Under the pieces are notes generated by a model. The model made no database searches. It was given only the letters and a program-made list of their open reading frames with translations, and had not been told where the DNA came from. Positions 36,386 to 44,212 of a DNA stretch of 64,000 nt are shown piece by piece. Position 1 is the first letter of the stretch, and the number at the start of each line of letters is the position of its first letter. The stretch is from Pseudanabaena sp. ABRG5-3 (lineage in GTDB: Bacteria > Cyanobacteriota > Cyanobacteriia > Pseudanabaenales > Pseudanabaenaceae), in assembly GCF_003967015.1 (NCBI RefSeq), contig NZ_AP017560.1, positions 1,054,001 through 1,118,000 of the forward strand, read 5' to 3'. The translations under genes and the position numbers were made by a program.

Positions 36386-37018
36386 ATGGCTTTTGGCAAT
36401 TACAAAACAATTGGCGCAGTAATTAAAGAATTTCAGATTATTTATACTGAATCTGATTTTGTGGAAGCTTTGCCCTTTAATATATCTGACTATTTTAGGG
36501 AAGACCTTACATTAATGATGCGGGAAGGCGTAGTAGATAATTCTGAATTTGCGATTTGTGAGAATTTGATCTATCCCGTTCTTAAGGAAATTTGGAAACA
36601 ATATCGCAGTAAGTTTTTGCTGTGGAGTCATCAGTCCCTAATCTATGATGAAAAATTATCGGGATTCCCTGAATATATTTTGGCAAAGCGATCGCCTCTG
36701 GGAAAAGTTGTATTTGATCGCCCGTATTTAATTTTAGTTGAGGCAAAGCAAGATAACTTTGAGGCGGCTTGGGGACAATGTATTGCCGAGATGATCGCGG
36801 CTCAACGCTTGAATGCAGAATTAGACGTAGTAATTTTTGGAATTGCCTCTAATGGTAATTTTTGGCAACTTGGTAAGCTAGAGCAGAATACCTTCACACG
36901 AAACAGTACTTTTTATAGCATTCAAGAAATCGATAAATTAGTAGCTGCGGTAAATTTTATTTTTCATCAATGCGAAATTGGGTTGGATAGAATCAATACG
37001 CTTACAGGAGCAGCCTAG
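36386..37018 (+). CDS. Conserved cyanobacterial protein, PD-(D/E)XK-like, paralogue of 52928-53551
   Basis: A 210-residue protein with YLILVEAKQDNFEAAWGQCI followed by AEMIAAQRLN. The Glu-Ala-Lys triplet and the following helix resemble the second part of a PD-(D/E)XK nuclease site, but the upstream acidic residue is a Pro-Glu-Tyr here rather than the Cys-Asp seen in the paralogue. The two proteins share the GQCIAEM-x-AAQR-x-N stretch and overall length. ATG at 36386 is close to the preceding gene (15 bases). I do not know its role; a nuclease-fold regulator is a guess. Confidence 0.6.
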   Translation: MAFGNYKTIGAVIKEFQIIYTESDFVEALPFNISDYFREDLTLMMREGVVDNSEFAICENLIYPVLKEIWKQYRSKFLLWSHQSLIYDEKLSGFPEYILAKRSPLGKVVFDRPYLILVEAKQDNFEAAWGQCIAEMIAAQRLNAELDVVIFGIASNGNFWQLGKLEQNTFTRNSTFYSIQEIDKLVAAVNFIFHQCEIGLDRINTLTGAA

Positions 37019-38130
37019 TAAACTGGCAGGGTAAAGCGGAAACAACTACCTTTTTTGCCGATCGCATCGTCTACCCAGATGTGACCATAATGGGCAGTGA
37101 TAATCCGACGACAAAGCGATAACCCAATACCATAGCCTTCCGCTTCATCATCGCGTTCTAGCCGATAGCGCTCCTCAAAGACGCGATCGCGTAGTTCCGC
37201 AGGAATCCCTGGCCCGTTATCAGTAATACTAACTTCAATTTTTTGAGCAGTGCGGTGCATTACTGTGAGTTCAATTTTGCCGCCTTCAGGTGTGTATTTA
37301 GTCGCATTCCCCAAAAGATTGATTAAAACCTGTCGAATTTTTTCTTGATCGATATAGACAGGTGGGAGATCGGTTGGAATATCTTTAATTAGCTTTTGCA
37401 TTTTCCCCTCCAAACATTTATTGAAATAAAAATCGCTAATGACACTGTGACAAAGCTGATCAAATTGAATTTTTTGCCGTTGAGTCCGAAACTTTGCGTT
37501 AGCTCCCCTTCCTGCTTCGAGAATATCGGTGATCAAATTGTCGGCATCCCGAGCTTTATTGCGGGCATGTTTGAGCAGTCGCGATACCATTTGCGGCTCA
37601 ATTTTGTCCCCACTTTTTTCGATCGTATCGATCGCTAATAAAATCGCTGTTAAAGGATTGCGTAAATCATGCGCCAACATCCCAAGCACACGATCCTTAA
37701 AGCGCAATTGCTCTTCGATTTCCGACTTTTCCTGTGACAGTCGAAATACATCATCCGCCAAATGCGCTAATTCGGTCATATATTCAATATTTTGGGATAG
37801 CTCAGGTGGATAATTATGGGTGGACTGTTCTAGTACCTGTTGTTTCCATGTATCCCAACAGTTTTCTAATTGCTTAAGGAGATTTTTGCCAGCGATGGTT
37901 TGCCTTGGCAAAGGTGATAACTTAAGCAATGCAGGTGACATCACCACCTTAAATAGCTCTGCTAATTGTGGTTGCCCTGCAACATTAATGATTTGTAGTT
38001 CCGATGGACAAGCTTTTTCTCGTTGCAAAAATTCCTCTACTTCCTTGACTAGATCTTTTGCCTTGGGGCGATCGTCAATAAATAGTAGGAGTTGGAGAGT
38101 TGATTCAGGTAATGTTGGAATAGTCCTCAT
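37015..38130 (-). CDS. sasA: Circadian clock sensor kinase SasA
   Basis: The clock-output histidine kinase that interacts with KaiC and phosphorylates RpaA. Residues 1-100 form the KaiB-like thioredoxin fold (LQLLLFIDDRPKAKDLVKEV, then NVAGQPQLAELFKVVMSPAL), and the HisKA core is LGMLAHDLRNPLTAILLAI with its His at about residue 155. The HATPase has NLLGNATKYTPEGG, TDNGPGIP and GYGIGLSLCRRI. It fits the family at 371 residues. ATG at 38130 (MRTIPTLPE) is favoured; the upstream recJ half is divergent. KaiABC and rpaA are not in the window. Confidence 0.94.
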   Translation of the reverse strand: MRTIPTLPESTLQLLLFIDDRPKAKDLVKEVEEFLQREKACPSELQIINVAGQPQLAELFKVVMSPALLKLSPLPRQTIAGKNLLKQLENCWDTWKQQVLEQSTHNYPPELSQNIEYMTELAHLADDVFRLSQEKSEIEEQLRFKDRVLGMLAHDLRNPLTAILLAIDTIEKSGDKIEPQMVSRLLKHARNKARDADNLITDILEAGRGANAKFRTQRQKIQFDQLCHSVISDFYFNKCLEGKMQKLIKDIPTDLPPVYIDQEKIRQVLINLLGNATKYTPEGGKIELTVMHRTAQKIEVSITDNGPGIPAELRDRVFEERYRLERDDEAEGYGIGLSLCRRIITAHYGHIWVDDAIGKKGSCFRFTLPVY

Positions 38131-38188
38131 TAGTTTTCGGACTCGCAACGGATTTTAAGACATTCTTAACAATTATATTATTGTTCTC

Positions 38189-39331
38189 ATGAGTTTACCT
38201 CAACAACGATGGCAGATTTCCGCACCACAGACAGATTTATCAGGAGCGATCGCTAATGCTACAGGACTGTCACCCATAATCGCGCAGGTTTTACTAAATC
38301 GTGGCATTAATACCCCTGAAGCCGCCAAAATCTTTCTCGATCCTGAACTTGAAGATTTACCTGACCCCAAGCAAGAATTTCCTGATCTTATCGCCAGCAT
38401 CGATCGCATTGAGCAGGCTATTAAAAATGGAGATCGCATTACCATCTGTGGTGATTATGATGTCGATGGGATGACCAGTACGGCTCTATTGATTCGTACC
38501 TTGCGTTTATTAGGCGCAAATGTGGAATACGAAATTCCCAGTCGGATGACCGAGGGCTATGGGATCAATCCACGTATTGTGCGAGATTGTCACGAACGTG
38601 ATGTGAAATTAATTATTACTGTTGATAATGGCATTACTGCCTACGATGCGATCGCTTTAGCAAAATCCTTAAATATTTCTGTAATTGTCACCGATCACCA
38701 CGAAGTCCCCGAAGATCCTAACAAAATCCCTCCCGCGACGGCAATCCTTAATCCGAAATATCAGGTCGATCCCAATTCTCCCTACGCAGCGATCGCTGGA
38801 GTTGGTGTTGCCTATGTGTTGGCTTTGGAATTAAGCGATCGCTTTGGTAAACGTGCCGAATTAGAAAATCCGTTATTAGAATTATTTACCCTTGGTACGA
38901 TCGCTGACCTTGCCTCACTTACAGGTATCAATCGCCGCCTCGTCAAAAAAGGTTTGCGCTTACTTTCGCAATCAAAAGTAATTGGCATTATCGCGCTAAT
39001 TAACGAAACGGGAATTGCCAAAGATAAACAAACGGGCTTAAAACCTGAAGCGATCGGTTTTGGTTTAGGTCCCCGTATTAATGCGATCGGTCGGATTGGT
39101 AATCCGCAAACAGTCATCGATCTGCTGACCTGTGATGAGATGGGACAGGCTATTGCTTTGGCACAAGAATGTGAGGCAACTAATCGCAAGCGTCAATCTC
39201 TTTGTCAAGAAATCGAAGAAGAAGCGATCGCCTATATGCGAAAACGGAAGTCAGAAGGTTTTGACATTACTCAAGAGCGAGTTTTGGTAATTGTGGATCG
39301 CGAGGTGCAGGATACTCTTTATCCCGAATAG
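38189..39331 (+). CDS. recJ: RecJ N-terminal half (DHH domain), split by an insertion
   Basis: The first half of the single-strand 5'-3' exonuclease RecJ, which acts in recombination and mismatch repair. Residues 1-369 match RecJ through CGDYDVDGMTSTALL, TVDNGITAYDAI, VTDHHEVPED, FGLGPRINAIGRIGNPQ and finally ERVLVIV. There the protein leaves the family: the next residues are DREVQDTLYPE and a TAG at 39329. The DHHA1 half is found 1.6 kb downstream at 40923. All DHH metal ligands are intact. The stop codon falls inside a 37-bp palindrome (39327-39363). The two polypeptides may still assemble into an enzyme. Confidence 0.88.
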   Translation: MSLPQQRWQISAPQTDLSGAIANATGLSPIIAQVLLNRGINTPEAAKIFLDPELEDLPDPKQEFPDLIASIDRIEQAIKNGDRITICGDYDVDGMTSTALLIRTLRLLGANVEYEIPSRMTEGYGINPRIVRDCHERDVKLIITVDNGITAYDAIALAKSLNISVIVTDHHEVPEDPNKIPPATAILNPKYQVDPNSPYAAIAGVGVAYVLALELSDRFGKRAELENPLLELFTLGTIADLASLTGINRRLVKKGLRLLSQSKVIGIIALINETGIAKDKQTGLKPEAIGFGLGPRINAIGRIGNPQTVIDLLTCDEMGQAIALAQECEATNRKRQSLCQEIEEEAIAYMRKRKSEGFDITQERVLVIVDREVQDTLYPE

Positions 39332-39363
39332 AAGTTGCAGCGCGAAGCGCTGCAACTTCTATT
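39327..39363. repeat. Perfect palindrome at the recJ break (17-bp arms, GAA loop)
   Basis: Arms 39327-39343 and 39347-39363 (AATAGAAGTTGCAGCGC). The apex is GC-GAA-GC. It overlaps the TAG stop of the truncated recJ and begins about 30 bases after the point of divergence. Confidence 0.85.
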
Positions 39364-39412
39364 TATTCACTGGAAAGGCAGTATTATAAATTTTAAGTTA
39401 GGTAAAGTCATT

Positions 39413-40057
39413 ATGAACACATTACTCAAGCCAGTCTCAACCCAGCTAGACACATGGATTAATGCCACTTGGACAGAATTTGTGGTGATTGCCGATGCGC
39501 CCGATAGTGCCAAACACAAAAGCTACTACTACCAACACCAGATGAGATTTGAGAATATGTCCACAGGTTCCGATCACGCCAACGATCACGCATTAATTCT
39601 ATTTGCCCTTTCCTTTTATGCCGCCACGCAGCAAATTCCCATGACTGCCAAAGATGGCTGTTCCTATCGCCAAAGCGGAAAAACGGAATTTCAGCCCGAT
39701 ATCTCCTATTACATCGGTGACAATGCCGATGCGATCGCTTGGGGAACACGCATCATTGACCTCGATCATGATCCCTTACCCGATCTTGTTATTGAAATAT
39801 CGGATACTACCTTCAACGATGATCTTGGTACAAAGAGACTGCAATACGAAGAACTTGGCATCAAAGAATATTGGATTGTCAATGTCCAAACTATGAAAAT
39901 CTATGCTTTTGCAATTTCACCAGATGGCAGTAGCCATCATATTCGCCAATCTTTAGTGTTATCTGGACTAAAACTGGAAATTTTAGAACAAGCGATCGAA
40001 CGCAGTCGCCAAGAAAATCAATCAACCGTCACCGCATGGCTAATGAAGCAATTCTAA
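39413..40057 (+). CDS. Uma2 family endonuclease-like protein within the recJ insertion
   Basis: A 214-residue Uma2/DUF820 protein with the PD-(D/E)XK pattern LPDLVIEISDTTFNDDLGTK and EELGIKEYWIVN. The start ATG 39413 is preferred: the longer frame from 39335 begins inside the palindrome and encodes its translated arm. It sits inside the insertion that separates the two halves of recJ, so it is part of the transferred DNA. Its function is not known. Confidence 0.83.
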   Translation: MNTLLKPVSTQLDTWINATWTEFVVIADAPDSAKHKSYYYQHQMRFENMSTGSDHANDHALILFALSFYAATQQIPMTAKDGCSYRQSGKTEFQPDISYYIGDNADAIAWGTRIIDLDHDPLPDLVIEISDTTFNDDLGTKRLQYEELGIKEYWIVNVQTMKIYAFAISPDGSSHHIRQSLVLSGLKLEILEQAIERSRQENQSTVTAWLMKQF

Positions 40058-40127
40058 CGAGAGATAACAAGCGATATAGATTGAGAAGTTTGTCAGCTTA
40101 GAAATATGCAACTTAAGTTAGAAGCAA

Positions 40128-42146
40128 ATGGAAATACAGTCAGCGAATTTTAGTTTTTTGCGCGAGCATGATCCACAATTGGTAAATCTTGCTGCCCGCG
40201 CTGAACAGTATTGCCATAGCGACAGTAATACCTGCATCATCAAACTGCGGCAATTTGCCGAGCGTCTTGCCCAGCATATCGCCGACCAGACAGAGCATTA
40301 TCAAGCAGAAGATGAAGCGCAGATAGATTTGCTAAGACGACTTGAAGCAGAAGGTGTCATTTCTCGTGAAGTCGCTAAACTTTTCCATAACATTCGCAAA
40401 GGAGGCAACAACGCCGCTCATACAGTCAAAGATGACAGACGCGAAGCCCTCGCCCTCCTCAAAAATGCGCATGAGTTAGGCAACTGGTTTCATAGCGAAT
40501 TTGGTAATGACAGCAATTTTAGACCAAGACCATTCGTGCCACCTGCTGCGCCCACCGATCCCACCACCGAACTGCAAGCCGAAATCGATAGACTGATAAA
40601 GACTGTTAATGAAACAGAAGCAGACAAGATTGATGCCATAGCCGAACTGAACGACGAAATCAAGAGATTGAAAGATATCGTTGCCAAATTAGGCAAGAAA
40701 CGACCTAAAAAGAGGGTAATCAAATCAAAACAAAAGCTAGAAAAGAAAATCCCTGAGCAACCACCAATCGCCACTCCCGAAATACCTGTAGATATCCCTG
40801 AGCAACCACTAATTGCTGCCCCAAATATCACTCCCTCTGCTGAAGGGAAAAAAGCCCTCACCCCCAGCCCCTCTCCCAATGAAAGAGAGGGGAGTAAGAA
40901 AAAGAAGAGCAAAAGAGAGGGGTGGCATCATGGTGTGATTGGTATTGTCGCTTCGCGGTTGGTGGAACGTTATGGTGCGCCTGTATTTATTGGCAGTTAT
41001 GAAGACGCTGATGATCACGATGCAGCAGAGCCTTATATCCGCTTCTCGGTGCGGGGCATTCCCGAATTTCATGTTTTTCAGGCGATCGAATATGAACCGA
41101 TAAAATCTATTCGCCTTAAGGGGGGCGGACATAAGGCGGCGGGAGGTTTTACTATGCCTGCGGCAAATTTGGAGAAACTGCGGCAAGGTCTGCGGGAATT
41201 TGCCGATCACGAGAATATTCTGCCTAGCCACATTAGCCCCCTAATCAATATTGATGTGCGTATTGATCTCAGTGATGTCTCCATGACCCTGCTGCAAGAA
41301 TGCGATCGCCTTCAGCCCTGTGGACTTGGTAATCCCGATCCAGTTTTTTATAGCGAAAATGTGCGGGTAATTTCTCAACAAACTCGCGGCAAGGATAAAG
41401 TCAAACATTTATCTTTAGAACTCGATACAGGCAACGGCAAAATTAAGGCGATCGCATGGCGATGGGGAGAATATTGTCCAATTCCTGATCGCGTGGATAT
41501 TGCCTACAAACTACGGGCAAATCAGTGGCAAGATACAACTTCCGTAGAATTAGAAATCGTCGGTATTCGCGAGGCAAGTGATGTTGTGAAAAGTTCTCCG
41601 AATCCCCCCAAACAGATTCTGTTGCAATACAAAACTGCGCCTGTAATTACCAAATTCCCCCAATGGCAAAAACTGAATGAAGCACCTCGCCCCTTACCCA
41701 GACCATTATTACTCTATGGTCACGATCGCCCCGCCGATAAGTTTCAAGGTGATGTCGATTGCGATCGCCCTATACGTGATCGAGACTATCAAGCAGTAGT
41801 GTTATGGACTTTGCCGCCATCCTTTACGCATTTGCAATGGCTAATTGCGATCGCCAAACCTGATTATATTTATCTCGGTTCTCACATCCCATCAGTTCCT
41901 TCTATCGAAGAATTCCGTTCCCAAATTCAATCCCTTGATATAGATAATATCAATGTTCTCAACCTCTTAGATTTAGCACAGCAATGGTGGATTTCACCTA
42001 GTGCGATCATCTCAGCTTTGCGAGAACTAGGTTATATCTGTGATTTCCCAGCTACTTTACCCCTCGAAGGTGAACTGCTCAGAATGCAGAAGTGGTATAG
42101 CATTGCGATTAATAAAATTACTTCGCTATTGGAGCATAATATCTAA
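40128..42146 (+). CDS. Fusion: HsdR-like N-terminal (DUF4145-type) domain + coiled coil + RecJ C-terminal half
   Basis: A 672-residue chimeric protein. Residues 1-130 match the N-terminal DUF4145-type domain found on HsdR/DEAD-box proteins (CIIKLRQFAERLAQHIADQ, IRKGGNNAAHT). About 140-200 is a coiled coil (ELQAEIDRLIKTVNETEADK) and a Lys-rich linker. About 240-260 is a translated repeat (ALTPSPSPNEREG). From WHHGVIGIVASRL (codon at 40923) to about 470 it is the RecJ DHHA1 domain, with the nucleic-acid motif LKGGGHKAAGGF and the OB-fold DRLQPCGLGNPDP. The RecJ part starts where the first half left off. Fusion and split are direct observations; that it is functional is an inference. Confidence 0.85.
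   Translation: MEIQSANFSFLREHDPQLVNLAARAEQYCHSDSNTCIIKLRQFAERLAQHIADQTEHYQAEDEAQIDLLRRLEAEGVISREVAKLFHNIRKGGNNAAHTVKDDRREALALLKNAHELGNWFHSEFGNDSNFRPRPFVPPAAPTDPTTELQAEIDRLIKTVNETEADKIDAIAELNDEIKRLKDIVAKLGKKRPKKRVIKSKQKLEKKIPEQPPIATPEIPVDIPEQPLIAAPNITPSAEGKKALTPSPSPNEREGSKKKKSKREGWHHGVIGIVASRLVERYGAPVFIGSYEDADDHDAAEPYIRFSVRGIPEFHVFQAIEYEPIKSIRLKGGGHKAAGGFTMPAANLEKLRQGLREFADHENILPSHISPLINIDVRIDLSDVSMTLLQECDRLQPCGLGNPDPVFYSENVRVISQQTRGKDKVKHLSLELDTGNGKIKAIAWRWGEYCPIPDRVDIAYKLRANQWQDTTSVELEIVGIREASDVVKSSPNPPKQILLQYKTAPVITKFPQWQKLNEAPRPLPRPLLLYGHDRPADKFQGDVDCDRPIRDRDYQAVVLWTLPPSFTHLQWLIAIAKPDYIYLGSHIPSVPSIEEFRSQIQSLDIDNINVLNLLDLAQQWWISPSAIISALRELGYICDFPATLPLEGELLRMQKWYSIAINKITSLLEHNI
40845..40920. 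repeat. Translated REP-like repeat inside the fused gene
   Basis: CCCTCACCCCCAGCCCCTCT then CCCAATGAAAGAGAGGGGAG resembles the common cyanobacterial CCCTCACCCCC/GGGGAG repeat. It forms a stem CCCCTCTC / GAGAGGGG (40868-40875 and 40885-40892) and encodes ALTPSPSPNEREG in the fusion protein. Confidence 0.7.
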
Positions 42147-42149
42147 AAG

Positions 42150-42212
42150 AACGTCAGTTTCATAAAAAACATTTTTTGCCATTTGAGTAGTGCTTTGCAC
42201 CGCTCAAATGGC
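42150..42212. repeat. Hairpin with AACGTCAGTT flank (16-bp arms, TTT loop)
   Basis: AACGTCAGTTT (42150-42160), an A/T-rich spacer and a stem GCCATTTGAGTAGTGC (42178-42193) with its partner 42197-42212, two mismatches. It resembles 4976-5026 in flank and stem. Confidence 0.85.
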
Positions 42213-42227
42213 TATATAGAACTTGTA

Positions 42228-42500
42228 CTATTTTTGAGGCGATAATAGACGTATTGCCATAATAGCGAATAGACCTGCGGCGATCGCTTTAAGCAACTTT
42301 GTTGGCAAAAATACAGAGAGACTATCACCGAGAAATACTCCTACGGCGCTTGCGAGTAACAATGCTGCCGCAGAGCCAATAAACACATATCTCGGTGCTG
42401 CGGAACTACCGCTTAAGCTCATGGTGGCGAGTTGGCTTTTGTCTCCTAACTCGGATAGAAAAATCGTACTAAAGCTCAGAAATAATAGTTGCCAATCCAT
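42228..42500 (-). CDS. TMEM165/GDT1 family half-size protein (Mn2+/Ca2+ transport)
   Basis: A 90-residue membrane protein with one copy of the UPF0016 motif, here SELGDKSQLATMSLSG (E-x-G-D-K-S/T). Full-length GDT1 family exporters have two such motifs, so two half-size proteins would act together. The neighbouring gene (42565-42930) has the other copy. In Synechocystis, half-size pairs export manganese; I infer this role here. About three hydrophobic segments are seen. Confidence 0.85.
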   Translation of the reverse strand: MDWQLLFLSFSTIFLSELGDKSQLATMSLSGSSAAPRYVFIGSAAALLLASAVGVFLGDSLSVFLPTKLLKAIAAGLFAIMAIRLLSPQK

Positions 42501-42564
42501 ATATTTAATAATTGCTAGAGAATCTTTGAGGTTGCGTGAAGAGAGGTTTGCTAACTACTGCTAA

Positions 42565-42930
42565 CTAAAGGATGGCATCCCACAATAGGCTAATAGAAAG
42601 AATCAGAAAACTTAAACCTGCTAGGGTATTTAACAAATTTGGTGAAAATGTTTTGGCAAGCCATTTACCAGCAAGTACACCTAATAAGCTCGTGGATACT
42701 AAAGCGATCGCTGCTCCTCCAAAGACAATCCAAGGCTGATGCGATTGGGCTGCAATCATCAAGGTAGTGAGCTGTGTTTTGTCACCAATCTCTGCTAAGA
42801 ACACTGTAATAAATGTGGTGATAGCAATTTGCCAATGCTCTGATGTTACCTGAGATTGTGTTGGTGCTACGGTTGGCAATTGGTCTGGAGATATAGTCTC
42901 AGGTTTAGTTTCAGATTGTAGTGACATCAT
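42565..42930 (-). CDS. TMEM165/GDT1 family half-size protein (Mn2+/Ca2+ transport)
   Basis: A 121-residue membrane protein with the motif FLAEIGDKTQLTTLMIA. It has a longer polar N-terminus (MMSLQSETKPETISPDQLPT) than its neighbour, from which it is separated by 64 bases and which follows it on the minus strand. The pair is probably one operon and one heteromeric exporter. ATG at 42930 or 42927. Confidence 0.85.
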   Translation of the reverse strand: MMSLQSETKPETISPDQLPTVAPTQSQVTSEHWQIAITTFITVFLAEIGDKTQLTTLMIAAQSHQPWIVFGGAAIALVSTSLLGVLAGKWLAKTFSPNLLNTLAGLSFLILSISLLWDAIL

Positions 42931-43059
42931 TGATTAATTGCTTATTGAGTGCTTTGATGACTTTTCATAATCGTTTCATAGTTTATATTATAAAGCTCGT
43001 TCTCGCCAAATAAAAGCCAAATAAAAAAGGAGGCTCAAGCCACCTCTTTATATTAATGC

Positions 43060-43112
43060 CAGTTTTTCGGCATTTGCACAGTGCTTTGCACTGTGCAAAT
43101 GCCGAAAAACTG
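43060..43112. repeat. Perfect palindrome, 25-bp arms, TTT loop
   Basis: Arms 43060-43084 and 43088-43112 (CAGTTTTTCGGCATTTGCAC then AGTGC). It continues into AAACTGACGC, a degraded form of the AACTGACGTT flank. It ends 10 bases before the stop of the methyltransferase gene on the minus strand. Confidence 0.9.
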
Positions 43113-43121
43113 ACGCTTTAT

Positions 43122-43751
43122 TTACAACACTTTGCGCGATCGCAATACTTGCAAACTACCACCTGCATAGAGTTGGCAGGACTCAACTTTAAATCCAGTT
43201 TTGCTCAAAAGCTGTTGCAGATCAGTTTTGAGTAATTGCCATGCGGTTTCTGTTTCAAATAGCCATAGGAAAGTGGCGATCGGCAACCAAAATAGCGGAT
43301 TGGTGGGGCGATGAAAATCAATGATGATGAATTGTCCTTCTAGAGTGAGGATACGATACACTTCTTGAATAATTTGTTGCAATTGTTCAGGTTCCATTTC
43401 GTGCATGGCTGTACTCGTAATCACCAGATCAAAACTGCGATCGCTAAAGGGCATCTTTTCGGCAAAAGCCTCTACATATTCAGCTTGAGGAACATTTTGC
43501 TTAGCTCGTTTAATAGCGATCGGCGAAGCATCTAGTCCAGTCACATTTGAGAAATGTTTGACTAGCTCCTGCGTTGCTTGACCAGCACCACAGCAGAGAT
43601 CAAGAACTTTCGCCTCAGGATTAATTTGTAAATCTTTTAAAAACAATTTCCGAAATCGTTTCTCTCCTCCAACACTGACAGCAGCTAGTGCCGATACAGT
43701 GTCATAAAACCATTGATATTGATAACTCCAGTCCCGTAAAATCGTCGTCAT
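43122..43751 (-). CDS. Class I SAM-dependent methyltransferase
   Basis: A 209-residue methyltransferase with the SAM fold: AKVLDLCCGAGQATQELV (motif I), VTGLDASPIAIKRAK, and SFDLVITSTAMHEMEPEQ (post-II). The substrate is unknown. It overlaps the preceding thioesterase gene by four bases (ATGA), so the two are co-translated. Since a DHNA-CoA-type thioesterase is next to it, a role in phylloquinone or other quinone metabolism is possible, but its N-terminus does not look like cyanobacterial MenG. Confidence 0.8.
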   Translation of the reverse strand: MTTILRDWSYQYQWFYDTVSALAAVSVGGEKRFRKLFLKDLQINPEAKVLDLCCGAGQATQELVKHFSNVTGLDASPIAIKRAKQNVPQAEYVEAFAEKMPFSDRSFDLVITSTAMHEMEPEQLQQIIQEVYRILTLEGQFIIIDFHRPTNPLFWLPIATFLWLFETETAWQLLKTDLQQLLSKTGFKVESCQLYAGGSLQVLRSRKVL

Positions 43752-44170
43752 TGCGTAAATTTAATCCATTGCAAAAGTTCTTCAGAAAGATTGCACCGTT
43801 TTCTGGTGCTAGTGTCAATACAGGTATGTTTAGTTAATGCTTTGGCGATCGCCTTTTTCTCTATACCTTCTCCATCAAAATATAGTTGATAATCAATCTG
43901 AAAAGATTCTGGACTGAGTATGGTTGCTACTAAAGAAATCAATATGCGATCGCCACAAGACATTGGCTTCAAAAAGTCAATACTTGCCTGAGTGATCGGA
44001 ACAGCGATCGCTTCTCCACGAAAAAAAGATCTGAGATTAATTCCTGATGCAGCTAGGGAAGCTTCATAGGCTTCATGGCAAAGGGATAGACCATTAGCGA
44101 AATACACCACACCTGCCGCATCTGTGTCACGGAAATTAATCGTTCGATGGTAAATAAAAGCTTGATTCAT
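43748..44170 (-). CDS. 4-hydroxybenzoyl-CoA thioesterase family, 1,4-dihydroxy-2-naphthoyl-CoA hydrolase-like
   Basis: A 140-residue hotdog-fold thioesterase. The catalytic Asp is in TINFRDTDAAGVVYFANGLS and the following HEAYEASLAASGI is the family helix. Cyanobacterial members hydrolyse 1,4-dihydroxy-2-naphthoyl-CoA in phylloquinone synthesis; that assignment is by family. ATG at 44170 (MNQAFIYHRT) is preferred because GAGG lies 5 bases upstream; the TTG at 44185 lacks one. It overlaps the methyltransferase gene downstream. Confidence 0.82.
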   Translation of the reverse strand: MNQAFIYHRTINFRDTDAAGVVYFANGLSLCHEAYEASLAASGINLRSFFRGEAIAVPITQASIDFLKPMSCGDRILISLVATILSPESFQIDYQLYFDGEGIEKKAIAKALTKHTCIDTSTRKRCNLSEELLQWIKFTQ

Positions 44171-44179
44171 AGGTTCCTC

Positions 44180-44212
44180 AAACAAGAGAGACCCTTTGGG
44201 TCTCCCTTGTTT
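44180..44212 (-). terminator. Terminator downstream of the DAHP synthase gene
   Basis: AAACAAGAGAGACCC-TTT-GGGTCTCCCTTGTTT, one mismatch, ending at the stop of the 44211 gene on the minus strand; T-tract reads on the minus strand. Confidence 0.7.

Noticed and set aside
39335-39412. Upstream extension of the Uma2 frame at 39413
   Set aside because: These 26 codons run through the palindrome, encode its mirrored arm, and lack family similarity; the ATG at 39413 fits Uma2 proteins.
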